From Serripes groenlandicus (lineage: Eukaryota; Mollusca; Bivalvia; Cardiida; Cardiidae): a stretch of DNA of 64,000 bases. Location: the NCBI GenBank assembly GCA_031761405.1, contig JASEVX010000011.1, positions 26,585,527 through 26,649,526 on the forward strand. Reading direction: 5' to 3'. Shown one piece after another: positions 21,857 to 32,860 of this stretch (positions are counted from its first letter, which is position 1; each line of letters opens with the position of its first letter). Below the pieces are notes generated by a model. The model searched no databases, had not been told where the DNA came from, and saw only the letters and a program-made list of their open reading frames with translations. The position numbers and the translations under genes were made by a program.

Positions 21857-22284
21857 ACCTTTTCCAACATATATATACACTTTCTTTCGCTTCTGCAGCA
21901 GAAGACATTTGGAAACATTTTGGCAAAAGGTTTAACTCTTTCCCACATGTATACGACAATTCTGCAGCAGACGTATTTGAACATATAAAGTCAAAACATA
22001 GAAAATCTCTATAATTGAATTGATAACCTATGACTAAAAGTGGAAAACATTGTGTCAAAAGGAGAAATTGCTTGTTTTGAGCAATTTCTTCTTTTGTCAC
22101 TATGTTTTCAAAAAGCTGTCTACTGCAGAGGTGTCAGAAGGCGTCAGAAAGCGTCTATATGAGGGAAAGGGTTAAATTAGTCTTTTCAATAATTGACCTT
22201 TCCTTTGTAGATATTTCCAATCACTTGGCCAAGATGTTTTCATTTATTAAGTTGTCAGCTGCTGGTTTGTTGTATGTGGGTTAA
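21857..22284 (+). mobile_element. Older family A copy, host of the nested insertion
   Basis: The left part is AACCTTTTCCAACATATATAC...CATTTTGGCAAAAGG (to 21931). The right part resumes ATTAGTCTTTTCAATAATTG...AAGTTGTCAGCTGCTGG and ends TTGTATGTGGGTTAA. Confidence 0.7.
21932..22175 (-). mobile_element. Family A MITE nested in an older family A copy
   Basis: TTAA on both sides. A short tandem duplication in the right arm (GGCGTCAGAA twice) makes it slightly longer. The host copy is at 21857-22284. Confidence 0.87.
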
Positions 22285-22592
22285 AATCATATTACTGTGT
22301 TTTTGGTCAATAGATAATAAAATATTTGGGACTTTGAAAGGAAGATTTTGGATTTAGTCTATATATCCCCACAAGGCTGGATTTATTGCTGACAAAGAAA
22401 ACTGATCGACTCCCATTCCATGACTTAGTAACGTAACTATCACATGATCTCTGTTTGATATCTTAAAACTCTGAGCCTGAAGGTTGCTGTTTATTGCACA
22501 GATTAGGCTAAAGCGCATTATACATGTGGGAAAGGGTTGTCAGAGCAATAAATGTAAAGTTCTTTCATAAGGCATATCAAGGGTTGTCAGCC

Positions 22593-22821
22593 TTAACCCT
22601 TTCCCTCATACGACAATTCTGCAGCAGACGACTTTGAACGTATTTTGTCAAAACATAGAAAATCTCCATAATTGAATGGATAACCTATGACTAAAAGTGG
22701 AAAACATTGTGGGAAAAGGAGAAATTGCACGTTCTGTGCAATTTCTTCTTTTGTCACTATGTTTTCAAAAGCCGTCTGCTGCAGAGGCGTCAGAAAGCGT
22801 CTATATGAGGGAAAGGGTTAA
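22593..22821 (-). mobile_element. Family A MITE, intact TTAA on both sides, - orientation
   Basis: One of the best-preserved copies, with both TIRs exact (CCCTTTCCCTCATA) and central stem GCACGTTCTGTGC. It can serve as a reference for the - orientation. Confidence 0.92.
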
Positions 22822-23122
22822 GGGGTCTTGGAGCACATCACAATGGGAAAGAGAGACTTAAAGCTGCAAATAATCAATACAAACAAAATCCGTTGCCATG
22901 GAAATCTTGGTAATTTAGTCTCAGGGAAAAGAAAAAAAAATCATTAAATGATGAATAAAGGCAAGACTGGGGGAAATGTTACCTAAGCTGGAATGGAAAT
23001 CGGATCAGGAAAATCATTAACTTCGTCTTTCTCATTTTGTACGACAGTTGAACAGGGCTTAAAAAAACCTTAATGATCAGGCACTAGCCAAATCGCATTA
23101 TGAAAGTCTTGGTATATATATA

Positions 23123-23310
23123 GCCCTTTCCCATATACAACAGATCTGCAGTAGATGAATATTGAAATGGTCTGGACAAATATATTGAACATTTTGATAC
23201 TTTAAACTATGAGACTCCCAGTTAATAATGAGCAAATTTCACTTTTTGCCGCAATGGTTTTCAGAAGTAGTCTGCTGCAGATGTGTAAAATGCATCTGCA
23301 GATCGTAAAG
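23123..23310 (-). mobile_element. Old family A copy
   Basis: Starts AGCCCTTTCCCATATAC with GATCTGCAGTAGATG and ends TGCATCTGCAGATCGTAAAG. Only one central arm survives. Confidence 0.65.
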
Positions 23311-23593
23311 GGACAGCTAAAAACTGCAGCCAATGATTAAAATGAATATTGACATTGTACATTTTCCAATAATCATCAACATTTGAAAAAGTACCGGGTA
23401 TATGACCAAATATGTTATTGACAAGACATTTGAAAGGGTTTAATAAAATAATAAGAATGATAATCATTATGGGGGGGAAAAGATGTGTTCTAGGTCTGCA
23501 AAATGATCTTTTGTCACTTTTTAGTTTTACAAATCATCTGCCTTTCAGATGGGGCCAGGATGTGAAATTCATTTCCGTGAAAGATCCATGAAC

Positions 23594-23814
23594 CCCCTTC
23601 ACACATGAAGACTTTTTTGACGAAACTGCAACAGGCGACTTTGGAAAATTGTGTCTAAAGGAGAAATCGCTCATGATGTGCATCATCTCCTTTTGCCACA
23701 ATGTTTCCAACTCCATTTAATAAGCATTCTTACATTATTAGAGATTTTCCATATTTTTGCCAAGATAATTTTAATGTTGTCTGTTGCAGCTTAGTTTTAT
23801 TTGGGAAAGGCTAA
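23594..23814 (+). mobile_element. Old family A copy
   Basis: Starts CCCCCTTCACACATGAAG. The core is GCTCATGATGTGC and the right end TTATTTGGGAAAGGCTAAA. Confidence 0.68.
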
Positions 23815-23989
23815 ATGAAGTGACTTGATGCTAGAGGTTTCTCTTTCCTAAAATCAATAGTGCCGGGAAAATTCCATGGGGGAAATTGGATGTTATCGAC
23901 TGAATGGCTATACTTTGGTATCCAGTTGACAGTTACTTAACAACAGAACTCATTCCAATTTCCATTTATAGAATACAGTCTATCTTCAT

Positions 23990-24096
23990 CAGAGGTGACC
24001 ACTTAATGAGGTTTATTTAGCTCTTTTCCCCCACAATATCACAAGAGTCAAATAACGCTTTTATAACATGCAAAACACCACTTATCTAAAGCTCTG
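23990..24096 (+). mobile_element. Family B element lacking the central palindrome
   Basis: The ends are present (CAGAGGTGACCACTTAATG ... CACTTATCTAAAGCTCTG), but CCCACAATATCACAAG joins directly to AGTCAAATAACGC. The ~75-bp hairpin is absent, leaving 107 bp. TCTTCAT occurs just outside both ends. Confidence 0.65.
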
Positions 24097-24113
24097 AATT
24101 CTTCATGATAATC

Positions 24114-24277
24114 TTACTGACTTGAACATATTATCATACCGGCTTGAACATATTATCTTACTGACTTGAACATATTATCTTACCGACATGAACATATTAA
24201 CTTACTGACTTGAGCATATTATCTTACCGACTTGAACATATTATCATACAGACTTGAACATATTATCTTACAGACTT
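24114..24277 (+). repeat. 22-bp minisatellite, 7 units plus a partial
   Basis: Unit TTACTGACTTGAACATATTATC with point changes (ACCGGC, ACCGAC, ACAGAC). It starts 18 bp after the end of the family B element at 23990-24096. Confidence 0.85.
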
Positions 24278-24679
24278 TTTCAATCTTCAAAACAAAGCAG
24301 ATATTATAAATATTTCTAACTAAAGAATAAATGGTACACAGACAGATGGACAATCGGACAAAGCCAATCCATTAATCCATCCACCTTTTGCAGAGGATAA
24401 TTAAACCAGGTTACACATTTTTGTTTATTTTCTCACATCATATAACTATTTTTGGGAAAGACCATATTTCTAAGATAAATTGTTGGGAACACCAGATAAT
24501 CAAATAGAAAAAATATATTGCTCATTAATACCTTACATTTCAAATCAATATCAGGATCACCAGCTGCACACTCAATTAGCACTATATTGGAATAGTGATT
24601 AGACCCCTGGCTTCCTCTTCGAAATATGATATCAAAATATCTGTCCATTAGCAGCAAATTATCTTACTATCAGCTGGGG

Positions 24680-24856
24680 CTTATATTTAAAAGGAAGAGT
24701 AAATAGGTCTTACCGCTCAACCAAACCCTAAACTGTGGGTACTCAAAAGCATTAACTCAATGCGTCCATTCTTTTAAGTCACAAAAACAAAGGGTTTGCG
24801 AATTGAATAAGGATATTAGAACATGAAATACAGACCTTTTCCAGAGCTTTGTTAGT
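24680..24856 (+). mobile_element. Family B MITE, decayed
   Basis: AACCAAACCCTAAACTGTGGG, GTACTCAAAAGCATTAAC and GAATAAGGATATTAGAACATG are present. The right arm of the palindrome is strongly mutated. Ends CCAGAGCTTTG. Confidence 0.65.
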
Positions 24857-25370
24857 TTATAAAGTCTTAAAGTTCTATTTTAAACTTCAAACTATCCCAA
24901 TTCAAAATTAACAGATAATATCTCACAAAATGGAACTCTCATAAAACAAGAGCAATTAAAACCTGGGACAAGCAAATAGATGCTCGTGATCAAGTTACAA
25001 ACATAGAAATTTATTTATGACTTATTCATTTCTATTTTTACCACAAAATTTTAATGCTTTCAAGCTTTCAGGAACAAGTTTTGCCCTAAAAGGGATAGGG
25101 AACATAATAGTCCATTAACGGTTTATTGAAAGGTCACTCTCTGAACAAACAGGTGTTTACACAACTTCAGGCTAGCTGTGATCACCCTTAACATCCATAA
25201 ATGACCCACAACTACACACTCAGTGTGTTTGTCTGTTCTTTGATTGCACTTCCATATTATCTCAGAATCCCCTCCTGGATATATATTAGCAATTCTAGTA
25301 AATAGGACTTAAAAACATTTCAGAATTAGCAAAAACCATCTAGTCTAGAAGGCAGGTAGAAATAATGATG

Positions 25371-25800
25371 ACCATCTGGCAGTTTTGGGCCAATTTACTA
25401 TCCACACAGCTGAGGTTCTACACACTACTAATGAACACAGTTACACAATACAACATTGCATATTGTTATACAATTTATTGCATTATAATGAAAATCTTGA
25501 ATAACTTCGGCAGGGGGGCAGGTGCTCTAGTTTACCAACTCATAACTAACTGGGAGTTTTTTTATGTTCTATATGTACTTTGTTTACCATGCATATGGCA
25601 GTTTTTGGCCAATTTACTACCCACACAGCAACAATACTACACACTACTAACACAATGACATTATACAACATTATGGCCCTGCATTGCATATTGTTATACA
25701 ATTTATTGCATAATAATGTTATATTGAATAACTTTGGCAGGTCTCAAGTGCTCTAGTAAACAGACTAACAAGTAACTGGGAGTTCTACTTTGTTTCACCC
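25371..25800 (+). repeat. Imperfect 219-bp tandem duplication
   Basis: GGCAGTTTTGGGCCAATTTA at 25378 recurs as GGCAGTTTTTGGCCAATTTA at 25597, with CATATTGTTATACAATTTAT and AACTGGGAGTT also repeated in order. No protein similarity recognised. Confidence 0.75.
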
Positions 25801-26010
25801 CAAAAAATGCATATATATATATATATTCTGCTAAACTTGGCAAATGAAATTGAACTGAAAACTTTGAGAGAAAAGGAATAAAACCTTGTTCTCCGCATTG
25901 CTCTTCCCTCTGATGATGCTTCTCAAAGTTGTCTGCAAAATATGTCAGAACAAAATTGTGTGTAAAGATTGAAGTGATGTGATCTGATAAGAAAACTTCA
26001 GAGTTGCCTG

Positions 26011-26531
26011 CTTCAACCATTTCCCACATACAGACATATCTTGATACTTCTACAGCTGACGACTATTGAAAACAATATGGCAAAAGTTAAAATTGCTCAC
26101 ATTGAGCAATCTTTCCTTTTAACATAATGTTTTCAACTTCTTTTAATAATTAATTCAATAATTTTGCCTCTAGATGAGCTGCAGATTGGTTGGTTGTTGG
26201 AAAGGGCTATTGTGGGGCTCAATGCAGTTTGAGGGTCCAGAAAACTTACATCATAGGGAATGTAGGCAAACAAGAAACACTCTGGTGAAACTTATGCACA
26301 CTGACAGCTCACCCTAAACACCCCTTTCCCATTTGAAGACACATTTTGACGCATATGCAGCAGTAGACTTTTGACATCATTGTGGCAAAAGGAGCAATTT
26401 CTCCATATATGCTAAAAATAATTCAGATCTATTCAATAATTAAACTTTCATTTATAGAAGCCTACCATATTTTTAACAAGAAATTCTTGAAGTTGGCTGC
26501 TGCAAATTTGTCGTATGTGGGAAAGGTTTAA
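26011..26531 (+). mobile_element. Two old family A copies
   Basis: 26011-26211 starts CAACCATTTCCCACATACAG and ends GTTGTTGGAAAGGGC. 26318-26531 starts ACCCCTTTCCCATTTGAAG and ends TCGTATGTGGGAAAGGTTTAA in two parts. Confidence 0.68.
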
Positions 26532-26850
26532 ATCATTTTGGGAGTTTTCAATATTGCCTTATCATGAGAAAAAATTCAACTATCACAATATTGAGGGCAC
26601 AATTTGGCAAAACAATATTTGGGATAAAAGCATTCCTTATTTATAAAGTACTACATTCAGACTGCCCCAAACTGACTGCTCCATCAATGTACTAAAGCAG
26701 TTGGCTTTCTCCCACAAGTACACCACAATACATGGTCTTCCAAGGCAACTGGCTACCTAACCACATAAGATTATTTAGTCCGTTGTTGGAAGCTCGTCAC
26801 AATGACTTAGGGTTAAACAATACAGAGCATTATTATGAGGGGGTTTATGG

Positions 26851-27078
26851 TTAACCCTTTCCCTCATATAGACGCTTTCTGACACCTCTGCAGCAGACAG
26901 CTTTTTGAAAACAGTGACAAAATAAGAAATTGCTCAAAACAAGCAATTTCTCCTTTTGCCACAATGTTTTCCACTTTTTGTCATAGGTTATCCATTCAAT
27001 TATGGAAATTTTCTATGTTTTGACAAAATACGTTCAAAGTCGTCTGATGCAGAATTGTCGTATGAGGGAAAGGGTTAA
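26851..27078 (+). mobile_element. Family A MITE, intact TTAA on both sides, head of a tandem pair
   Basis: A young + copy with loop GCTCAAAACAAGC, where one stem base no longer pairs. Its right TTAA is followed at once by a second copy lacking its left end. Confidence 0.9.
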
Positions 27079-27242
27079 AGCAGACGGCATTTTGAAAACA
27101 TAGTGACAAAAGAAGAAATTGCACAGAACGTGCAATTTCTCCTTTTGTCACAATGTTTTCCACTTTTAGTCATAGGTTATCCATCTGACAAATTACGTTC
27201 AAAGTCGTCTGCTGCAGAATTGTCGTATGAGGGAAAGGATTA
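27079..27242 (+). mobile_element. Second, left-truncated family A copy in direct tandem
   Basis: It begins inside the left arm at GCAGACGGCATTTTG, has loop GCACAGAACGTGC, and ends GTATGAGGGAAAGGATTAA. An internal deletion removes the ATTCAATTATAGAGATTTTC region. Confidence 0.85.
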
Positions 27243-27532
27243 AAGCAGGGATGACAAAATGTTATGCAGTGTCTAATCTAGGATTCGAAAACAAAGGGGA
27301 GGATTTTATCTGAAAATTGGGTTTATGAATAAATTGATGCATATTACATTCTTTGTCTTATGTAAAATAAATCCCCGCCCTTCCATACAAATTTAGGGGC
27401 GAATTTCCAAAAACAGTGTGAGAATTTAATAGCATGATCCCCCCTTTCCTAGATTGAACACTGAAGGCATCCCAAACTTCTCAATTGCCAGGAACTTCCC
27501 TTGGATACTGATTTTTCTGTATAATTAATTCA

Positions 27533-27760
27533 CAAACCCTTTCCCACATACAACAAATCTGCAGCAGACAACTTTGAAATCCTCTAAGAGCAAACATCAG
27601 GAAAGTCTCAATCAATTTAAGTATAATTATTGAACATAGTTGAAAGCATGATAAATTTAGGACAAATTTCTCATTTAATAGTAGTAATTTGTCATTTTGA
27701 AACATAAAAGTTGTCTGCTTTTGATATGTCAAAATAATGCTGCAAATAGGAAAGGATTTA
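27533..27760 (-). mobile_element. Old family A copy
   Basis: Starts AAACCCTTTCCCACATAC with AATCTGCAGCAGACAAC and ends CAAATAGGAAAGGATTTAA. The core is strongly diverged. Confidence 0.65.
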
Positions 27761-29641
27761 ACAGGAAGTTCAACCAATTTCAAGGAGAGTCACCCGATTC
27801 CTGAAGTTGGAGGTCCATTGGGCACCAGACCAAAAATGTTAGTCTCAAAACTCTGTTAAAGTCCAACATTGGTTAACATGCAATAACTAGAGGACACTTA
27901 CCCGGCTTTCACACATTCTACCGTTAATCCTCGTTTATTTAACAACATGACATCAGACTGACAAATAACAAAATTCTGTGTAAATCCAAGCTTTTAGCAA
28001 ATCACAATACGAACATTTGTACTCAAACTATGATTTCGTTTTTTGTTACGACTTTATTGGCCGTCAAATACACAACACTGGAGAAGACGGTCAAGGATAA
28101 ATTATTGTCCGAGAAGACAGGATTTTTGCAATGTCACACACTAATTATAACACTTAAAAGAAAACAAAATACTGTGTGAAAAACATCTACGCAGCACATT
28201 TAAAAACTAGTTAAAACAATGATAACATAGATAATTAGCTCCGTCTTTATGTTTGTACGATTCGTTATTCCTTACCGGCTTGACCACATTCGCAACATTA
28301 TACATCCAACGTGTGACACATCTTTAATACGGCATAATCCAACATGTATTAATCCAACAACGCAACGGTAATCCATTTAACTCCATTTTTCGTTAATTTC
28401 CACTGCGTTCACATGTTATGATACTCCACATGTTAGGTTATCCAATTCCACTTTGTAAGTACACCTAATTCCGGCGTTTTTCTTTACTTCATTACCTTTG
28501 TGACGTATTAAATCCACACCATTTACTTATCCAAATTATATGACCTGCTGAAACTCAAAGGCAAGCTATTCGGCGGGACCAATGAAATATATGCACTAAT
28601 AAATATACAACAGTTAAGCGTAAAAATTATATGTACTCTATGAAAACATGCATCTTAAAATCACTAGCATTAGACAACATATTTAATAATTATCGCTCAC
28701 AAACAAATTATAGAACTTATGATATATCTGCAATTGTTAAACCGAATTTGTTGTCATGAATGGATCAAGCCTATTCATCAGACATACAATTTCATATTCA
28801 AATGACCTTGAGCAACAAGTTGCCATACGATGTGCAACACCATTCTTTTCCAGATTTTGCGAAAAATCTATTTTAACAGTATATACAAGTTAGAAATCAT
28901 TATATGATTTATATCTCATACAGTAAGTCTGGGAATCAAAGAATTGATGTCATTCAATGACATTTCAAGTAAAAAGGAAAGAACAAGTTCCAATTTTGTT
29001 CTAAGCAAAGACCAAATTTGAACAAAAAGCCATTATAATGGTTTATATAAACAATAATCAAAGCTAACTCTCTTTTAAAAAGTTTATGTCCTATTTCACT
29101 AAAGAGTAACTAAGCTGTATGAACAGTTTAGCAGACCTAATAGAAACATTTTTTTCTCATATAAGGCAAATGTAGATCTATACCACTGACTTTAATTCAA
29201 ACCAGCATTACATAGCAAGTATGGCCATAGATTCGAAGCTCGAGTACATGTATGCATACATGATTCGTACACGTCGCCAAACAAATCTAGTCATGACCAT
29301 CGTTCATGTGAAGTAAATTATCATTGCCCATTCAAACAGTATTAGTTAAAGGTTTGATGGACCAGACATATATCCAAAACAAATGGACAAAGGCAACTAT
29401 TTGTGACTTTCTACCGAAACGGTGCAGCATAAAGTTACAGAAAACCCAAATTGAAATAAATTCATCATATCATAATTATTTGTTTGCTACCTTTCTTCCA
29501 TAATTTCAAACAAACACAGCTAATTGGATCTTACCAATTAAGCTCTGTGAGTGTTAAATCTGTGTCTTATGACAAGACCTTAATTTTCTTAGTCTCTTCA
29601 AATTTCACACAAGCCCACATATTGAGCTTTACAATACTCAC
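27761..29641. other. Unique intron 2 sequence next to exon 2
   Basis: A 1.9-kb stretch without family A or B copies and without recognisable coding sequence. The absence of MITEs beside an exon may reflect selection or chance. Confidence 0.5.
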
Positions 29642-29911
29642 CCTTTTCGATTTGCTGGAAACCCTGTTGCTCTTGGAAAATGTTCAGGTTCGTGAGTTCT
29701 TGTCACAACACTTCCTGTTGCTCCAAATCCTTCACTATATTCACTAGAGATTGTATTGTTTGATAGTTTTTTATCCGCTTTGTGTGCGTTTGACGCAGAT
29801 TTTATGTCGGTAAATGCTACGGTAGCTGTAAGTGTTGAGGCTGTCCCTTCTTCTTTCTCGTCTTTGTCCTCTGGCTTTCTTTCTATCTTCACTTTCTGTA
29901 TTCTTCCAAAT
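29642..29911 (-). CDS. spen: SPEN homologue, coding exon 2 (rest of RRM1 and linker)
   Basis: Second coding exon, preceded on the minus strand by a pyrimidine-rich acceptor ending TTTCCAG and followed by GG|GTGAGT. It begins with the last base of the split Arg codon and encodes 89 further residues. FGRIQKVKIERK is strand 2 of RRM1, TATVAFTDIKSASNAH is the RNP1 strand plus helix 2, and NNTISSEYSE closes the domain. Family members have YGRVESVKI and FVDIKSAQKAH at the same places. The loop between strands 2 and 3 is longer and more charged (PEDKDEKEEG) than in vertebrates. After the RRM comes a low-complexity linker with TGSVVTRTHEPEH, comparable in position to the Ser/Arg linker that separates RRM1 from RRM2-4. 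The exon ends in phase 2. No later SPEN exon was recognised below 29.6 kb. Confidence 0.9.
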
Positions 29912-30736
29912 CTGGAAATAATAATTGAATAAGTTATCGTCTCTGTGATACATGACTACATGAGTATGTTTTATTTCACTTTTAACCTTTTCAAGCATAC
30001 AACAAATATACATCAGATGACTTTGAAAACATCTTGAAGAAATTTTGGGAAATCTTTATAATAAATAAAAAATTACTTATTGAAGATCATCTATTGAAGC
30101 GGACGACTTCTGAAATCGAAATTGTTCATAATTGTTCCATTTCTCCTGGTACCACAGTTTGTTCAAATTGATTCAATTATTACATTGTCATTACCAATCA
30201 CTTGCTTACCGTATATACTCGGTTATAAGTCGCACTTTTTTACCTTCAAAATCGAAAGTGAAGTGGGGGGAGCGACTTATAAGAGGGTCAAGCAAAAATT
30301 CAGAAAAAATTACCCTCCAATTCACCGATCGTCAAAAACTGTGCAGGCCGGTCATTGATAAAAAGGGCGACTTAAATGATGATTTAACAGAATAAATCAA
30401 GTTTGATTGAAAGAAACATATCTTATAGAATTGATTTGTTTATAAAAACAAACACTAGAAAAAATATATAACTTATGAATGTACATTTAAAAAGTCATTT
30501 GTTCCAAGTTATTGTTTCGATTTCAGCTCGATTGGAAGCCATTTTGAATTTTGTGAAAATATAAATTGCGGAGCTCAAGTCCAGATGCGTAAATATACAG
30601 ACCATAATACTGTTACTAGGTCGTATGTCACTTTATATGTGATTGAAAAAATAATGTAATAAACTTTAATTTATATAAATTTCAGGATAAAGTGTTGTTT
30701 TTATTTTAAACAAAAAGTCATTGATTTGTAACCCTT

Positions 30737-30902
30737 ATTAACCCTTATTACCATATATTGAGGCTTCCCATCCGAATTTTGAAATGTTAATGCTAACTCA
30801 AATTTGCTTGCAATAAGCAATTTCTCCTTTATCCACGATGTTTCTTGCCTTGATGTTTTCAACGTAGCCTTGTACATAATTGTTGCATGCGGGAAAGTGA
30901 TA
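30737..30902 (+). mobile_element. Family A fragment inside the TA element
   Basis: TTAACCCTTATTACCATATA start, AATAAGCAATTTCTCC core arm, and TTGCATGCGGGAAAGTG end. It shows the TA element carries older MITE sequence. Confidence 0.5.
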
Positions 30903-31244
30903 ATTTGTCATTGTGTAGACACGTACACACGTAGCTGTTAAACTATCTTAATTAGAAAGTCCATGTTTGCAGAAGGTGATAAAAAGAAGCCATAATACTT
31001 TCAATTACGGTCTGCAGCAAACGACCTTGGAAACAAATTGACAATATCGGGAATAAACTCCATAAATGAGAGCTATATTACCAAACAAAGGTGGAATTAG
31101 CAATGTTTACAACAGTTTTCAGTTGCTTCAGTAACATCATGGAAAAGAGACGAATTTAATATAGCAGATTATCTATATATGATTTTCCTTTCATCTGAAA
31201 CAAACAATCCCAAGACTACACACGGGGTGATTTAACACGGTCAA

Positions 31245-31440
31245 TAATTGACGTTAAAGTGTATTAAGTACAAACTGATAAACATGCAATTATCGGCTTT
31301 TACCACTGTGATACATCTGCAGTATTTGGGAGTCGTAACAAAGACAATAACTGTAGCTAAAGTGTATTAAATACAAACTGCTAACAATGCAATTATCGGT
31401 TTTTATCCACTCTAATACGTACACGTCTGCAGAATTTGAC
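31245..31440. repeat. Imperfect ~103-bp direct duplication inside the TA element
   Basis: The stretch beginning with TAAAGTGTATTAA, followed by TACAAACTG and GCAATTATCGG and ending in a CTGCAG motif, occurs twice in a row with substitutions. A second pair with TGATGCTCGATC lies near 31818 and 31950. Confidence 0.5.
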
Positions 31441-32294
31441 CTCGGGTAATTTTACATGTAACACCTTTAGCTTGATGATAATTTAAACCTGTGTGGTTTA
31501 CACGCGACAGTTGTGTTAGAATTATTTGACTGTTAGAATTGAGGTCGCTGAACCGTGGATATTTATTAAAAAGGGTAAACAAACTCCATAAACGAAAGCT
31601 ATATTATCTGTCCTTCTTATCTACCAATCTTCTCAATATGAAAAAGAAACAAAAGATAAAACAAAGGGTTAATCAAGACGAGTGTGTTTTCACATAACCT
31701 GGGGCCTTTTGTGACCGGACAAAACCGGTTTATGTATTCCCCAGTAAATCTCTTTAGATAAAACAAATTAAAACTAGTTGGACATCATTGTATGTTCAAA
31801 TAATGTAAACAAAAAGCTGATGCTCGATCTTGATGACTTAAGGTTATATATCTCGCTTCTTATGATAGTAAAATCTAATTAGACTATAAATCAATGCTTA
31901 CATAAAACTAATTGGACATTATATGAATGTTTTAAACAAAAAATCTGATGCTCGATCATGATGACTTGGGTTGCTTGTCATAGGGTTTTGACGTGAAAAA
32001 AATCAAAAATCTAACTGCGACTTATAAGAGGGTCAATCATCAAACCCTAGACTTTAGGCCTCGAAGTAGGGGGTGCGACTTATAGACGAGGGCGACTTAT
32101 AACTGAGTATATACGGTACATGTTTTAAAAGTCGTCTGCTGCAGATCTGTTGTATGTGCAAAAGGGTTCGTTAATCGAGATTCTACCTCATCAGTTCAGT
32201 GTACTTTTTATATTATGAAGAATCGTTATAAATGCTATAAATATCAGTTTTGAAGGTACTGTAAGATATCTGATGGCAATTGGCTTAGATATTG

Positions 32295-32535
32295 TTAAAC
32301 TTTTCCCTTATATAGACGCTTTCTGACGCCTCTACAGCAGACGACTTTTTGAAAACATAGTGACAAAAGAAGAAATTGCTCAAAACGAGCAATTTCTTCT
32401 TTTGCCACAATGTTTGCAACTTTTAGTCATAGGTTATCAATTCATTTCAATTATAGAGATTTTCTAGTTTTTGACAAAACATACATGTTCAAAGTCGTCT
32501 GCTACACAGAATTGTTATATGAGGTAAAGGGTTAA
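32295..32535 (+). mobile_element. Family A MITE, intact TTAA on both sides, + orientation
   Basis: Central stem GCTCAAAACGAGC. A small duplication (AATTCATTTCAATT) and an inserted ACATAC make it longer than average. Confidence 0.88.
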
Positions 32536-32637
32536 TTGAAATATACGATTAATCGTATGTTCCATTGGTCAGACAAATGACGTTCCAAAGTTTACTTGGC
32601 CATTTTTACAACAGCTCCTTTTGGCATTTAACCCTTT

Positions 32638-32860
32638 CCCTCATATAGACGCTTTTTGACGCCTCTGCAGCAGACAGCTATTTGAAAACGTACTCGAGTC
32701 AAAAGAAGAAATTGCACAAAACGTGCAATTTCTCCTTTTGACACAATGATTTCCACTTTTAGTCATAGGTTATCCATTCAATTATAGAGATTTTCCATTT
32801 TTTGACAAAATATGTTTAAAGTCGTCTGCTGCAGAATTGTTGTATGAGGGAAAGGGTTAA
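32638..32860 (+). mobile_element. Family A MITE, intact TTAA on both sides, + orientation
   Basis: Central stem GCACAAAACGTGC and both TIRs exact. The left arm has an altered GAAAACGTACTCGAGTCAAAAG. Confidence 0.9.

Larger units (their letters stand above)
1..29641 (-). other. spen: SPEN intron 2, partial (window ends inside it)
   Basis: Everything below the exon 2 donor is interpreted as intron 2, because no SPEN-like exon (RRM2-4, SPOC) was recognised on the minus strand. It is at least 29.6 kb. Short exons could be hidden; two weak candidates are discussed among the rejected items. It is the most MITE-dense part of the window, with many nested insertions. Confidence 0.55.
30209..32116. 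mobile_element. Tc1/mariner-type element, 1.9 kb, TA target site
   Basis: The ends are 25-bp inverted repeats beginning CCGTATATACTC and ending GTTATAAGTCGC on the left, with one mismatch on the right. They are flanked by TA on both sides (30207-30208, 32117-32118), the target duplication of the Tc1/mariner superfamily. A subterminal direct repeat GCGACTTATAAGAGGGTCAA occurs near both ends (about 30273 and 32019). No transposase reading frame is visible inside. The interior holds old family A fragments (30737-30902 and one near 31010) and two pairs of imperfect direct repeats. It interrupts a family A copy, whose right end resumes at 32119. It is non-autonomous or decayed. Confidence 0.75.
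29981..32170. mobile_element. Old family A copy split by the TA element
   Basis: The left part (29981-30206) starts TTAACCTTTTCAAGC and includes AATCTTTATAATAAATAAA and CCATTTCTCC. After the 1.9-kb element it resumes at 32119 with CATGTTTTAAAAGTCGTCTG and ends GTATGTGCAAAAGGGTT. The joined sequence has long arms on both sides. Confidence 0.7.

Noticed and set aside
24114..24277. CRISPR-like array
   Set aside because: Units are contiguous 22-bp tandem repeats without unique spacers, in a eukaryotic context.
24433..24657. Minus-strand frame with IVLIECAAGDPDIDLK and a downstream GTAAGG, considered as an exon
   Set aside because: No recognised protein family, weak acceptor options, not SPEN-like. 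Transcript evidence would be needed.
26690..26830. Possible SINE on the minus strand (CCCACAAGTACACCACAATAC, CTTCCAAGGCAACTGGC)
   Set aside because: Similarity to the SINE middle region is too weak to call.
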